DNA from: CAWAQA01 sp963784065
GTDB taxonomy: Bacteria > Acidobacteriota > Vicinamibacteria > Vicinamibacterales > UBA2999
Reading direction: 5' to 3'
Assembly (NCBI GenBank): GCA_963784065.1
Contig: CAWAQA010000003.1
Span: forward strand, 620,001-684,000
Length of the DNA: 64,000 nt
Shown here piece by piece: positions 10,401-21,600 of the stretch. The notes beneath the pieces are model-generated. The model saw only the letters and a list, made by a program, of their open reading frames with translations, had not been told where the DNA came from and did no database searches. The translations under genes and the position numbers were made by a program. Numbering within the stretch: the first letter of the stretch is position 1; each line of letters opens with the position of its first letter.

Positions 10401-13400
10401 GGTCGCCGCCGTGACCTTCTTCGTCGATGGCGTGCAGGTGGGAGGGGAAGACACGACCGCACCATACGAGGTCGCCTGGAACACGACCACCGCGACCAAC
10501 GGACCGCACTCCCTCACCGCATCGGCGCGCGACCTCGCCGGCAACCCGAGGACCTCGTCGGCAGTGAGCGTGACGGTGTCGAATACCGCCATCACGGGCC
10601 TCGTTGCGGCGTATGGGTTCGACGAAGGCACGGGGACGACGACGGCCGATGTCTCCGGCGGCGGCCGGAACGGCACGCTCACCTCGACGACCTGGACGAC
10701 CGCGGGACACACCGGCAACGCGCTGAGCTTCAATGGCACCTCGAGCTGGGTGACGGTCGCCGACGCCAACGCGCTCGACCTCACGACCGGCGTCACGCTC
10801 GAGGCGTGGGTCAACCCGACGACGCTGACGGGCTGGCGCACGGTGATCCTGAAAGAGGCGCCGAGCGGTCTCGCCTACAGCCTCTACGCCAACGACAACT
10901 CGCCGTGGCCCGCGGCCACCATCAACACCGGCTCGATCGATCGCACGGCGGCCGGCACCGCCCAGGTGCCGCTGAACACGTGGACGCACCTCGCGATGAC
11001 ATATGACGGGGCGGCGCTGCGGCTCTACTTCAACGGCGTCCAGGCGGGTGTGCTCGCCACCACCGGCTCGATGATCACGTCCACCGGCGCGCTGCGCATC
11101 GGCGGCAACTCGGCGTGGGGCGAGCGCTTCGCGGGCATCATCGACGACGTCCGCGTCTACAACCGCGCGTTGAGCGCGAGCGAGAGTCCTGCAGGACATG
11201 AACCGGCCTGTCATGGCCGGCGACGCCATCCCGCCGACGGTCAGCAGCGTCATCCCCGCCAACGGCGGCACGATCGGGCCGTCGGTGAACCTGGTCGCGA
11301 CCTTCAGCGAAGCGATGGATGCGTCGACGATCGACGGGACGCGCTTCCAGTTGCGGCGCGCCGACACGACGCTGGTGCCTGCCGCTGGTGACCTACGACG
11401 CGACGTCACGCTCGGCCACTCTGGATCCGACGGCCGCGCTGACGCTCGGCGCGACATACATCGGCCACGATCACCGGCGGCGCGGGCGGGGTGAAGGACT
11501 CTCGCCGGCAACGCCCTGGCCGCGAACTTCAGCTGGTCGTTCAGCATCTCGAACGACGGCACGCCGCCGGTCCTCGTGGACCGGTCGCCGATGCCCGCCG
11601 CGGTCAACGTGGCCAGCACGGCGCAGGTGACCGCCACCTTCGACGAGGCGATTGACGCGGCGACACTGGGTTCGTGCTGCGAAACCAGGCCGGAGCACTG
11701 GTGCCGACGACGCGCACCTACGATGCCCCGTCGCGGACGGCACGGCTCGTCCCGACCGCGCCGCTCGCCTCCGCCACCGCCTACACGGCGTCGCTCGAAC
11801 GCGTGACGGACATCTACGGCAACGCGATGACGCCGGCGGCCTGGTCGTTCACGACTGGATCGGCAGGGTTCGTCGAAACGGTGGTCTTCTCGGGCCTCAT
11901 CGAGCCGACGACCATCCAGTTCGCGGCGGACGGCCGCATCTTCGTGGCGGAGAAGCGGGGCGTCATCAAGGTCTTCGACAGCCTCACGGATTCGACGCCC
12001 GATGTCTTCGCCGATCTGCGCACGCGCGTGCACAACTACTGGGATCGCGGGCTGCTCGGCATGGCCCTGCACCCGAGCTTCCCCGCGCAGCCGTACGTCT
12101 ACATCCTCTACACCCATGACGCGGCGATCGGGGCCACGGCGCCGCGCTGGGGCGCCGCCAACGTGGACTCCGATCCATGTCCGACGCCGCCTGGTCCGAC
12201 CGGCGACGGCTGCGTCGTCAGCGGACGGCTGTCGAGACTGCAGGCGGCCGGCAACGTGATGACCGGCACCGAGCAGGTTCTCATCGAGGACTGGGGTCAG
12301 CAGTATCCCAGCCACACCATCGGCAGCCTCGTGTTCGGCCCTGACGGAGCGCTGTATGCGAGCGGCGGTGACGGCGCGAGCTTTACGTTCGTCGATTACG
12401 GGCAGGACGGCAACCCCGTCAACCCGCTCGGCGATCCGCCTGTGCCGGTCGGCGGCGTGCAGACGCCTCCCACGGCGGAAGGGGGTGCGCTTGCGCAGCC
12501 AGGACCTTCGCACCACCGGAGACCCGGTCGGGCTGAGTGGCGCTGTGCTGCGCCTCGATCCGAACACCGGCGCGGCGATGGCGGGCAACCCGCTCATCGC
12601 GAACGCCGATCTCAACGCGCGGCGGATCATCGCGTATGGCCTGCGGAATCCGTTCCGCTTCACGTTCAAGCCGGGCACGAGCCAGCTGTTCGTCGGCGAC
12701 GTCGGCTGGACCGCGACCGAGGAGATCAACCGCATCGCCAACCCGTCAGACGCGGTGGTCGAGAACTTCGGCTGGCCGTGCTACGAAGGCAGTGCCCGCC
12801 AGCCCGGGTACGAGGCCGCCGGCCTGAACATGTGCGCGAACCTCTATGCGCAGGCCGGAGCGGTGACGGCCCCCGTCTTCACCTACGCCCACGGCACCAT
12901 CGTCGCGGGCGAGACGTGCGCGACCGGCAGCTCGTCGACATCGGGCATCGCGTTCTATGGGACCGGCAACTATCCGGCGCAATACCAGAATGCGCTGTTC
13001 CTGGCGGACTACTCGCGCGCGTGCATCTGGGTGATGTTCAACGGCGCCAACGGTCAACCCGATCCCTCGACGATCATCCCCTTCCGCGAAGGCGCGGCGG
13101 GACCGGTGGACCTGAAGATCGGGCCGGGTGGCGACCTCTTCTACGTCGATCTCAATGGCACGGTGCGGCGGTTCCAGTACTTCGACGGCAACAGCCCGCC
13201 CGTGGCGGTCGTCACTGCCAGCCCGACGTCCGGCACCGCGCCGCTGACGGTGAACTTCAACGGATCCGGCTCGAGCGACCCGAACCCGGGCGACCCGATC
13301 GCGTTCGCATGGGACCTCGACAACGACGGCCAGTTCGACGACGGGACGGGCCCGACCGCCGTGTTTACCTATTCCACGGCCGGTGTGTTCACGCCGCGGC

Positions 13401-15325
13401 TGCGGGTGACGGACTCGGCCGGGTTGAGCGACATCAAGCCGGTGACGATTACGACGAGCGGTGTGCCGCCGGTCGCCACTATCCAGGCGCCCGTTGCCAC
13501 GCTCGCGTGGAGCGTCGGGCAGACGATCGCGTTCTCGGGGTCGGCGACCGACCAGGAGGACGGGACGCTGGCGGCGTCGAGGCTCAGCTGGCAGTTGAAC
13601 ATGCACCACTGTCCGGTGGTGGACAACTGCCACGTGCATCCGATGCAGCAGTTCAGCGGCGTCGCCTCGGGCTCGTTCGCGGCGCCCGATCATGACTACC
13701 CGTCGTTCCTCGAGCTCGTCCTGACCGCCACCGACTCGAGCGGCCAGACGAACCAGAAGAGCGTCCGCCTGGATCCGCAGACGACGGTGCTCTCGTTCGG
13801 CACGGCGCCCTCGGGGCTGCCGCTGGCCGTGGGCAGCACGAGCGCGGCCACGCCGTTCACGCGCACGGTGATCGTCGGGTCGAACAACTCCGTCAGCGCG
13901 CCACAGACCGGTACGCTGGGCGCCAACTCGTACGAGTTCGTCTCCTGGTCCGACGGCGGGGCCGCGACGCACAACGTGACGGCGCCGGCGGGCGGTGCGA
14001 GCTACGTGGCGACCTACTCGGCAGTCCCGAGCATGACGATCAACTCGGTGACCGTGAACGAGGTGGCCGGCGGCACGACGGCCACCTTTACGGCGTCGCT
14101 GTCCGGGACGTCGGCCTTCACGGTGACGGCGTCGTATGCGACGAGCAACGGCACGGCGACAGCCGGCACCGACTACGTCGCCCGGACCGGGACCGTGACG
14201 TTCGCGCCGGGCGCGACGACCGCCACGATTCCCGTGACCGTGAGCGACGATACGCTCGACGAGCTCAGCGAGACGTTCCTCGTGACGCTGTCGAACCCGA
14301 CGCATGCGGCGATCGTCGGCAGCCCGGGAACGGGGACGATTGCTGACAACGACCCCGAACCGACGCTGACCGTGGACGACGCCACGGTGCCGGAGGGCAA
14401 TACCGGCGTCACCATGGCCACGTTCGTGGTCCGTTTGTCGGCGGTCAGCGGGCGCGCGGTGACGGGCAATTTTGGAACGGCAAACGGCACGGCGTCGGGC
14501 GGCACGGACTACACGGCGACGTCTGGTCCGTTCTCCATACCGGCGGGCAGCACCACGTTCGCCGTGCAGGTGCCGATTCTCGGCGACCTGACGGAGGAAC
14601 CGAACGAGACCTTCGTCCTCAACCTGAGCGCGGTGTCAGGGGCCGTCGTCGGTGATGCTCAGGCGGCGGGGACGATTCAGAACGACGACGTGCCCGGTGC
14701 CGGAGGACTGATCGCGGCGTACTCGTTCGAGGAGAACACCGGCACGACGACGGCGGACAAGACCGGCAAGGGGCACACGGCTACGCTCGCCGGAGCCGAC
14801 TGGGCCGATGACGGAAAGAACGGAATGGGGCTCTGGTTCCCCGGTGTCAACAACTGGGTCACGATCGCGGATGCCAACGACCTCGACCTGACCAATGGCA
14901 TGACGCTCGAGGCATGGGTGAACCCGTTCTCGCTGAGCGGCTGGAACACCGTGCTGATGAAGGAGGCCGGCGGATCGTTCGCTTACGGCCTGTATGCCAA
15001 CGACGGCAGCCCGTGGCCGGCAGTGACCCTCCAGATCGGCGGCGCCGATCGAACGGCCGCCGGCACGGCGGCGTTGCCGCTGAACACCTGGTCGCACCTT
15101 GCGGCGACCTACGACGGCACGACGCTGCGGCTCTATCGCAACGGCGTGCAGATCGGCAGCCGCGCGCAGACCGGCAACATGCTGACGTCCACCGGGGCGC
15201 TGCGTATCGGCGGCAACGCCATCTGGGGCGAGTTCTTCCGCGGCCTGATGGACGACGTGCGCATCTACAACCGCGCGCTGACCGCCGCCGAGATCCAGGC
15301 GGACATGAACACGGCGGTGCAGTAG
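7448..15325 (+). CDS. Giant secreted protein: dimethylformamidase-like core, LamG and Ig modules, glucose/sorbosone dehydrogenase (frameshifted)
   Basis: This is about 2,620 residues after joining some eight frame breaks. The chosen ATG gives a basic N-terminus and the hydrophobic segment IALLFVVIAAVFVSG, a signal peptide; an in-frame ATG at 7400 is the alternative. Modules in order are: an N,N-dimethylformamidase-beta-like domain (7.6-9.0 kb; SVGHDEYWS, FFSGNEVFWKTR, GYEWDED); an Ig-like domain; LamG (9.37-9.99); two Ig-like domains beginning TPPT (10.02-10.58); LamG (10.6-11.2); two SbsA-type Ig-like domains (11.2-11.86); a PQQ-type glucose/sorbosone dehydrogenase propeller (11.87-13.18; RIFVAEKRGVIKVF, LRNPFRFTF, ENFGWPCYEG); PKD; two Calx-beta (14.05-14.69); and a last LamG. 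No cell-wall anchor is seen. It may act on extracellular amides and sugars, but no substrate is proven. Confidence 0.8.
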
Positions 15326-15434
15326 GTGCGCAGTAGGGCGACGTGCAGGTAGGCCGTAGGCGTGGACAACACTGAGGACAGTCCGGATGGGACGCGCGGC
15401 TTCCGGCTTCAGCTTGCAACGGCGGCAACGACCG

Positions 15435-15800
15435 CTAGCTCTCCTCTTCCCGCTTCTTGTCCCACCGGGCCCTGGCGGCGCGCGAGGCGATCCGCCGGCG
15501 CTGAATCGGGCTGAGGGCCTTGGCGCGCGCGCGGCCGCCCTTCAAGCCGCCGAGGCGGCCAAGCGCGGCCGCGTGCGGGTTCTTGCTGCCTGACCCGGTC
15601 GCGGTCGCCAGCGTGGCGGTGCGCTCGGTCGGCCCATGGCACCACGGGCAGTCGGGGTCGTCTCCTTCCGACTCAATCAGGTCGCCCTCCCACTCGCACA
15701 CCTGGCAGCGGCGGGCGACGACGTCGACGGGTCTGGGCAGGGGGGCGAGCGCCTTGTCGTCGGCAGTGGCGCGCGGGGCTCGTGTTGTCTTCTTGGCCAT
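15435..15800 (-). CDS. Small zinc-ribbon protein with GGLKGG-type basic tail
   Basis: A 121-residue protein starts at ATG 15800, with GGAG about eight bases upstream. The N-terminus is basic (MAKKTTRAPRA). The middle has CQVCEWEGD and, 18 residues on, CPWCHG: two CxxC pairs that should bind zinc. The C-terminus reads AAALGRLGGLKGGRARAKAL, then RRRIASRAARARW. That Gly/Lys/Arg motif is common at the end of small soil-bacterial proteins and suggests nucleic-acid or protein contact, but no function is established. The gene is monocistronic, and its upstream region holds the repeated palindrome motif described separately, which could regulate it. Function is unknown. Confidence 0.7.
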   Translation of the reverse strand: MAKKTTRAPRATADDKALAPLPRPVDVVARRCQVCEWEGDLIESEGDDPDCPWCHGPTERTATLATATGSGSKNPHAAALGRLGGLKGGRARAKALSPIQRRRIASRAARARWDKKREEES

Positions 15801-15874
15801 GGGTCCACTCCATCCGCGGGGCGGCCGGTGAGCGCCGCCCTGACGCGACCTTCCTGTGCAACTTGAATGCTCAG

Positions 15875-16408
15875 ATGCTTGAGCGTTCAAACATGCACGC
15901 TTGACCGGTCAAACAGGGCCGTGATGACGCGGGATTTGGCGCCGGTCCGGGCCGCAGACGATCCTGCATCACCGGTCAAGCATGTAGGTGGCCGTCTACA
16001 GAGCCTGTGTCGGCTGCTCCATCACGGTGTCCGTCCAGGTTCCCAGCGGGCCCGCCGGGCCGGCCGGGCGGCCGCCGCCGCGGCCCCGTCCCATGCTTGA
16101 CCGCTTGCGCACCTCCGACACCCCATTCTGCACCCGTCTCGTCCGCGGCGGCCAGGGCCGGCAGCGGGCGCCAATGCATCAGCGCTCAAGCATTGAGACG
16201 GCCGTTACCGACCTTGTGTCATGAATTGCATCATCGTGTCAGTCATGGGTTACACCACGGGGGGCCTGCACGGGGAAAACAGGGAACAATTTACACGGCT
16301 CAGCAGCAGGGCTCGATGCTTGACCGTCCACGCAATGCGGAAATCGGAACGTTCTGCGGTCGAGGTCGCGGCGCCGCCGCCGCTGATGCTTGAGCGACCA
16401 TGCATGCG
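15875..16408. promoter_or_regulatory. Cluster of seven ATGCTTGA(C/G)CG palindrome-like sites in a 0.6-kb non-coding stretch
   Basis: The 15801-16501 gap has no convincing gene. It holds repeated copies of a motif close to ATGCTTGASCGNTCAAGCAT. Copies start near 15875, 15895 (with perfect TTGACCGGTCAA at 15901-15912), 15966 (reverse), 16092, 16173 (reverse; 24-base near-palindrome), 16315 and 16384. Spacing is irregular, from 20 to 142 bases. Some copies are full palindromes and some keep only one half. The form suits a dimeric DNA-binding protein and the region lies between divergent genes. Operator function is inference. No riboswitch or tRNA fold was recognised. Confidence 0.5.
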
Positions 16409-16501
16409 GGCACGGGCGTTGCCCTATGCCTGCGCGTGAAAACGTTGGACGTTAACCCCCCGGTTGGTTCCCCCCAGCCGACTTTGCATGGGAGCAGGGC
16501 C

Positions 16502-18616
16502 GTGACACGAACGCAGACCCCAGGCAGCCGCTCGAGGACGGCGGGCCAGACCGAGCCGACATCGATTGACGCCATTCGCAAGCCGGCGCGCCCGACCGCG
16601 CGCCGCGTATTCGTTCTCTGCTCCTTCGCCGCCCTCCTGGCGGCCACGGCCACCACCGTCTCCGCCACCGGCGGCCACGGCCAGCCCTGCAACTGCAACC
16701 CGGGAACCGGCGACGCCAACATCATCGAATGGGATCTGCCTTCTCCCCTCGACTTCTCGACCGGCGCCATTACCGTTGACGTCCACAGCTCGCACAGCGG
16801 CCGCCTCTGGTTCCTCAGCCGCGTCGGCGACGTGAAGCTCTATCGACTCGAGCCCGGCAAGCCAATCACCCGCGACGCCAGCTACAAGTCGTGGGAGCTC
16901 AACCTGACGAGCCTGACCACCGGCGGGCTGAAGCGGATCAAGGTCCACAAGAACGACCGCGACGTCTTCGTGCGCACGCACACCTCGTTGCAGCGCATCA
17001 ATACCACCGACTGCACCGGCGTGTATCCGCTGGAAATGTGCGAACGGATCACGTGGTTCGACCAGCTGGCGGACGGAGGCCTCGCCATCCCCCATGTCTC
17101 CGATCTGGCGACCGATGACTGCAACGTCTACACGACCACCGCGGTGTTCACCGATGGGGTTGTCAACGCGGCATCGAGCTATCTCCAGCAGCTCAGCCCC
17201 TGCCGGAACAACACGAATGCGAACGGCACCGGCGGCACGTCGCAGGTGAAGCGCTGGAACGTGGGGGGCGGGGCCGGCTTCTGCGAAACGGCGCTCGACA
17301 GCTCTCCCTGCATCTCGGGCGTCACGGTTCATCCGAAAAAGGACTACCTCGTCTACTTCTCTCAACCCGGCGACAGCAAGATCGGTGAGCTCGACGTCCG
17401 CACCAACAATATCCGCCGCTGGGCGCTGTCGAAGCTCGGCGCCGACGTGTTCGAACCCCGCCAGCTGGACATCGATGACGACGGCATCGTCTGGGCGGTC
17501 ACCGGCAGCGGCCACCTCGTTCGCCTCGACCCCTCCAAGAATCGGATGAGCAAACACCTCATGCCGGCCGGCTCCCTCGCCGACCCATTCGGCGTCGCGC
17601 CCGACCACGGCGTGATTGGCTACACCAATTCAGCTCAGGACCAGAACAAGGTGGCCATGCTCTTCCCGAAGGGCAACACGATCTACGTCGCTCCCGTGAC
17701 GGTATGCATCCAGCCGACATACGTGACCGTGAACTTCATCGTCGAAGCCGCCATGACCGCCAAGGGGACCACGCCGGCAATCAAGAAGATTGCGCACGCA
17801 CAAATCACGGACAAGGCCGATGGCGTCTTCGTCGAGGGGCTGATCGGAGAGGTGGGGTCGATGGTCCCGCTCGGGATCACGGCCGACCTGAGCCGGAAGG
17901 TGGGTACCTACTTCTATGCCGTAGGCGTAAATCCTGAAACCGGTCTCAATCGCGTCGGCCAGATCGTGCTGCCATCCAAGAATCGCAAGCACGGCCACGC
18001 GCGCGATGACGACGACCACGACCGCGACGGCAAGCGCGACGACCAGGATGACGACGACGACAACGACGGGAAGAAGGATTACGAAGACAACGACGATGAC
18101 GACGATTGCGTGAACGACAACGACGATTGGGATGACGACAACGACGGCATCGACGACCGCGACGACCGGAAGGACCGCCGCGAGACTCGCTCGACGCGTG
18201 AAGACGAATCGGTTGCGGGCGGACAGTCTGTCGACTACCCGATGGACGTGAGCGCCGGCAACCTGCTGCTCGTCGCGACGGCGACCGCCGCCGACCTGAG
18301 CGCGCTGCTGGGCCTTGATGTCTACAATCCTGCAGGTCAGCTCGTCGCCAGCACGCTGCCGACGCCTGGCGTCGCGATCGCGACCGTGCCGACGCTCTCG
18401 GCCGGCAGCTACACGGTGCGGGTCAAGAACCTCGGCCTGACGCCGACGACGATGTCCACCGGATTCCTCACGCAGGCCAATTGGCCGATCGAGAATCGAT
18501 CCTCTTCAGTAACTAGGCTCGCACGTTCATGGACGTCCGGGGTCAAACCCGGACGTCCTTTTCCTTGTACAGCGCCGCTCAGCGTTTCACCCCGGGCCCT
18601 GAAACCTGGGCCCTGA
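16502..18616 (+). CDS. Secreted beta-propeller (virginiamycin-B-lyase/SMP-30-like) protein with Asp-rich calcium-type tail
   Basis: A GTG at 16502 with GGGAGC nine bases upstream is preferred; an ATG at 16400 in the same frame lies in a repeat motif. After about 35 residues comes a hydrophobic signal segment (RRVFVLCSFAALLAATATT). About 400 residues of propeller-like strands follow, including GRLWFLSRVGDVKLYRLEPG and GIVWAVTGSGHLVRLDPSKN, like streptogramin-lyase or SMP-30 proteins. Eight or more Cys suggest disulfides. From about 18000 to 18200 the protein is almost pure Asp, Asn, Lys and Arg, resembling thrombospondin type 3 calcium repeats. A domain with LLLVATATAADLSALL and YTVRVKNLG follows, like a pre-peptidase C-terminal domain. 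The in-frame stop is 18616, but a terminator lies inside the last codons, so the true end is probably near 18510-18516 after an indel. Confidence 0.75.
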   Translation: MTRTQTPGSRSRTAGQTEPTSIDAIRKPARPTARRVFVLCSFAALLAATATTVSATGGHGQPCNCNPGTGDANIIEWDLPSPLDFSTGAITVDVHSSHSGRLWFLSRVGDVKLYRLEPGKPITRDASYKSWELNLTSLTTGGLKRIKVHKNDRDVFVRTHTSLQRINTTDCTGVYPLEMCERITWFDQLADGGLAIPHVSDLATDDCNVYTTTAVFTDGVVNAASSYLQQLSPCRNNTNANGTGGTSQVKRWNVGGGAGFCETALDSSPCISGVTVHPKKDYLVYFSQPGDSKIGELDVRTNNIRRWALSKLGADVFEPRQLDIDDDGIVWAVTGSGHLVRLDPSKNRMSKHLMPAGSLADPFGVAPDHGVIGYTNSAQDQNKVAMLFPKGNTIYVAPVTVCIQPTYVTVNFIVEAAMTAKGTTPAIKKIAHAQITDKADGVFVEGLIGEVGSMVPLGITADLSRKVGTYFYAVGVNPETGLNRVGQIVLPSKNRKHGHARDDDDHDRDGKRDDQDDDDDNDGKKDYEDNDDDDDCVNDNDDWDDDNDGIDDRDDRKDRRETRSTREDESVAGGQSVDYPMDVSAGNLLLVATATAADLSALLGLDVYNPAGQLVASTLPTPGVAIATVPTLSAGSYTVRVKNLGLTPTTMSTGFLTQANWPIENRSSSVTRLARSWTSGVKPGRPFPCTAPLSVSPRALKPGP
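18531..18562 (+). terminator. Rho-independent terminator
   Basis: A perfect 11-base stem GGACGTCCGGG/CCCGGACGTCC encloses the loop GTCAAA and is followed directly by TTTTCC on the + strand. It closes the beta-propeller gene and lies between convergent genes. It falls inside the nominal end of that frame, which argues that the annotated stop at 18616 is too late. Confidence 0.85.
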
Positions 18617-18643
18617 GCGTCCTACGTGTACTGGCCCCGGCGT

Positions 18644-21600
18644 TTAGTTCGTCACCGTCACGACGACGTTGTCCGCCGTGTTGTTGCGGATGTACCTGAC
18701 CCGCGGCTGAGAAGCCAATCGTGTAGGTCCCTGGCGCCGCCGTCCACGTGAACGTCGCCGTTCCAGTGGTTCGGTCGACGTCCGGAACCACTGCCACCGT
18801 TCCGAGCGTCGCGCCCGTGCCGCGATTGATGAAGGCCACGGTTGCCGTGCCGACATCTCCGCGGTTGCCGTCTGGCATGTCGGTGATTCGCACGGTGAGC
18901 CTGACAGTGGTCCCGCCAGCCCGGCTCAGCGTCGTCGGACCCACCCAGCCGAACTGCGCGTCCTCTCTCAGGACCTGAATCGACCTGGCTGCCGGGTTCG
19001 TGACGGTGTAGTTCGAGTTGATGTTATTGAAGGTAGCGGTAAGGCTCTTCACTCCCGATCCGAGCGCGCCGAGGAGCGGCGCACTCAGGCTCGCCGTACC
19101 TGTGGCATCAATCGGCGCGGTGCCCACTTCCACGGTGCCGACCTTGAAGGTGACGCTCTGCGCCGCCTGGGGAACGGAGATCGTCGCGCTCAACGCCATG
19201 CGATCCGAATATTGCGCCTGGAGCGGCGCGGGCGCCGCGAGCGTTGTCGTGGTGGGCGTCTTCGGCCCTGGTGCGGTAACGGTCAGCACGAAGGCGTCGC
19301 TGGCGCTCCCCGAGCCATCGGAAACAGTTACGGTAATGGTTGCGGTCCCAGTCTGGCTCGCCGCCGGCGTGACGCTGACCGTACGGGCTGCTCCGGAACC
19401 ACCGAAGACGATGCTCGCCGTTGGCACCAGCGTCAGGTTCGACGACGTGGCAGACACCGTCAAGCTTGCCGCAGCCGTCTCGACGTCACCAATCGTGAAG
19501 CTGAGCGGTCCGACGGCCGTCCCCGTCGTCGTGCTCTGATTCGCGATGTCCGAGATCGTCGGCGGATCGTTCACCGCGTTCACGGTCAGCACGAACGTGT
19601 CGCTCGCCGTGCCGGTCCCGTCGCTCACCGTCAGGGTGATCGTCGCCGTGCCGCTCTGATTGGCCGCCGGCGTCACCGTCACCGTCCGCGCGCGCGCCCG
19701 CGCCACCGAGCCGATGTTCGCGTTCGGCACCAGCGCCGTGTTGGACGAGGTCGCCGTGACCGTCAGCGTCCCGGCCGCCGTCTCCGGCGTCGCCCACGGT
19801 GAAGCTATGCGGGCCGCTGGCGACGTCCTCGTTCGTCGCCTGGTTCGCGACGTCCGAGATCGTCGGCGGATCGTTCACCGCGTTCACGGTCAGCACGAAC
19901 GTGTCGCTCGCGGTGCTGGTCCCGTCGCTCACCGTCAGGGTGATCGTCGCCGTGCCGCTCTGATTCGCCGCCGGCGTCACCGTCACCGTCCGCGCGCGCG
20001 CCGCTGCCACCGAACGTGATGTTGGCATTCGGCACCAGCGCCGTGTTCGACGAGGTCGCCGTGACTGTCAAGCTGGCGGCGGCCGTCTCGACATCGCCCA
20101 CGGTGAAGCTATGCGGGCCGCTGGCCACATCTTCCTGCGTTGACTTGTTGGTAATGTCCGATATCGACGGCGGGTCGTTGACCGCATCGACGGTGACAGT
20201 GACGGTCGCCACGTTTGACACGAGCCCGGCACCGTCGCGCGCCTGATAGCTGAACGTCACCGGCCCGGCGGCATTTGCCGCAGGCATATACGTGAACGAC
20301 CCGTCCGCCTGCAGCACGAGCGTCCCTGCTGCCGGCGCGGCCGCGAGCACTGCTGCCAGCGACTGCCCGTCATCGGTGTCATTGGCAAGAACGCCCAGTG
20401 GCGGAACGCTGAGCAGTGTGTCCTCAGGCGTGTTGTAGGTATCGTCCACCGCCACCGGCGCCTGGTTCGATGACAGGTCGAATACGACGTCAACCCAGTA
20501 ATTGCTCTGCCGGTGGGTCTGGGTCGGGAACGACTGCGCCGGACCGTACTTGTAGACGCCGTTGGGCCCATCCTCGTCACTGGTCAGCGCGCGCAGCGGT
20601 GGACGCGTGAACCAGGCCGCGTTCTGCGACAGGAAATAGTCGAAGTTCACCGAGTAGCGCCCCACCGGCGCGTGGTAGGAGGCGATGTAGGTGTGGTTGG
20701 CGGTAATCGCCACCGGCGACGGGAACAGGACCTGCTGCCATCCAACGGGCGTCGCCGCGGTCGACGTGAACGGAGCGCTTGCGAGGGGCGTCCCGTTCGC
20801 ATCCCACAACGTCACCGTATGAGGCCCGACATTCGCTGCGCTCCGGTAGAACCGGATTCCCCTGATGGAGCCGTCTCGATCCGCACGGAACTTCACGCCG
20901 AGCTCGGCGGCGTTGATGTCTTGCGTGTTGTCCACGGTCGCCGGCGTGATGCCTGGCGTCCAGATCGAGCACGGGCACGCGATCGGCGTCTTCGTGGTGA
21001 AGATCCACGAGACATCGTGCTCGAGCGCCTCCCCTCCCAGGTCCTTCACGCCCGCGCCGCCACCCTTGACGAGCGCGATGTACGGCGTGCTGGCCGCCAG
21101 CGGCGCGGTTGGATTGAGCGTCGCGACGCGCGTGACCGCGTTGTAGGACACGCTCGCCGGCACGAGGACGCCGGTCGAAGCGACACGCAGCTGGAACGTG
21201 GACGTCGTCAGCGTCGAGGCCTGGATCGCTTCACTGAACTGCGCCGTCAGGTTCGCGTCAGTAGGCACGCCCTCGCCGCCATCGGCGGGTGTGGTCGCCA
21301 CGACCGTCGGCGCGGCCGACAACGCCGCATCCAGCGTCGTGTAGACCACATCCACCCAGTAGTTGCCCGCGTTGAACGTACCGGTCGGGAAGCCGCTGGG
21401 TCCGTATCTGAAGACGCCGTTCGCGCCGTCAACTCCTGACGCGAGCGCGCGCAGCGGCGGCCTGGCGAACGCCGGCCCATTGCCAGGGACGAAATAGCCC
21501 GCATCCACCGAATAGCCGCCGGCCGGCGCGTGATAGGACGCGATGTAGGTCACGTTCGGATCGATCTGCACCGGCGTGGCGAACCGCACCTCCTGCCAAC

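Noticed and set aside
10267..12741. An 824-codon open frame on the - strand opposite the giant + gene
   Set aside because: It is antisense to conserved LamG, Ig-like and dehydrogenase domains. Its product is Arg-rich with no motifs, so it is a shadow.
15875..16408. Repeated short palindromes as a CRISPR array
   Set aside because: Spacing ranges from 20 to 142 bases, copies occur in both orientations, and there are no cas genes.
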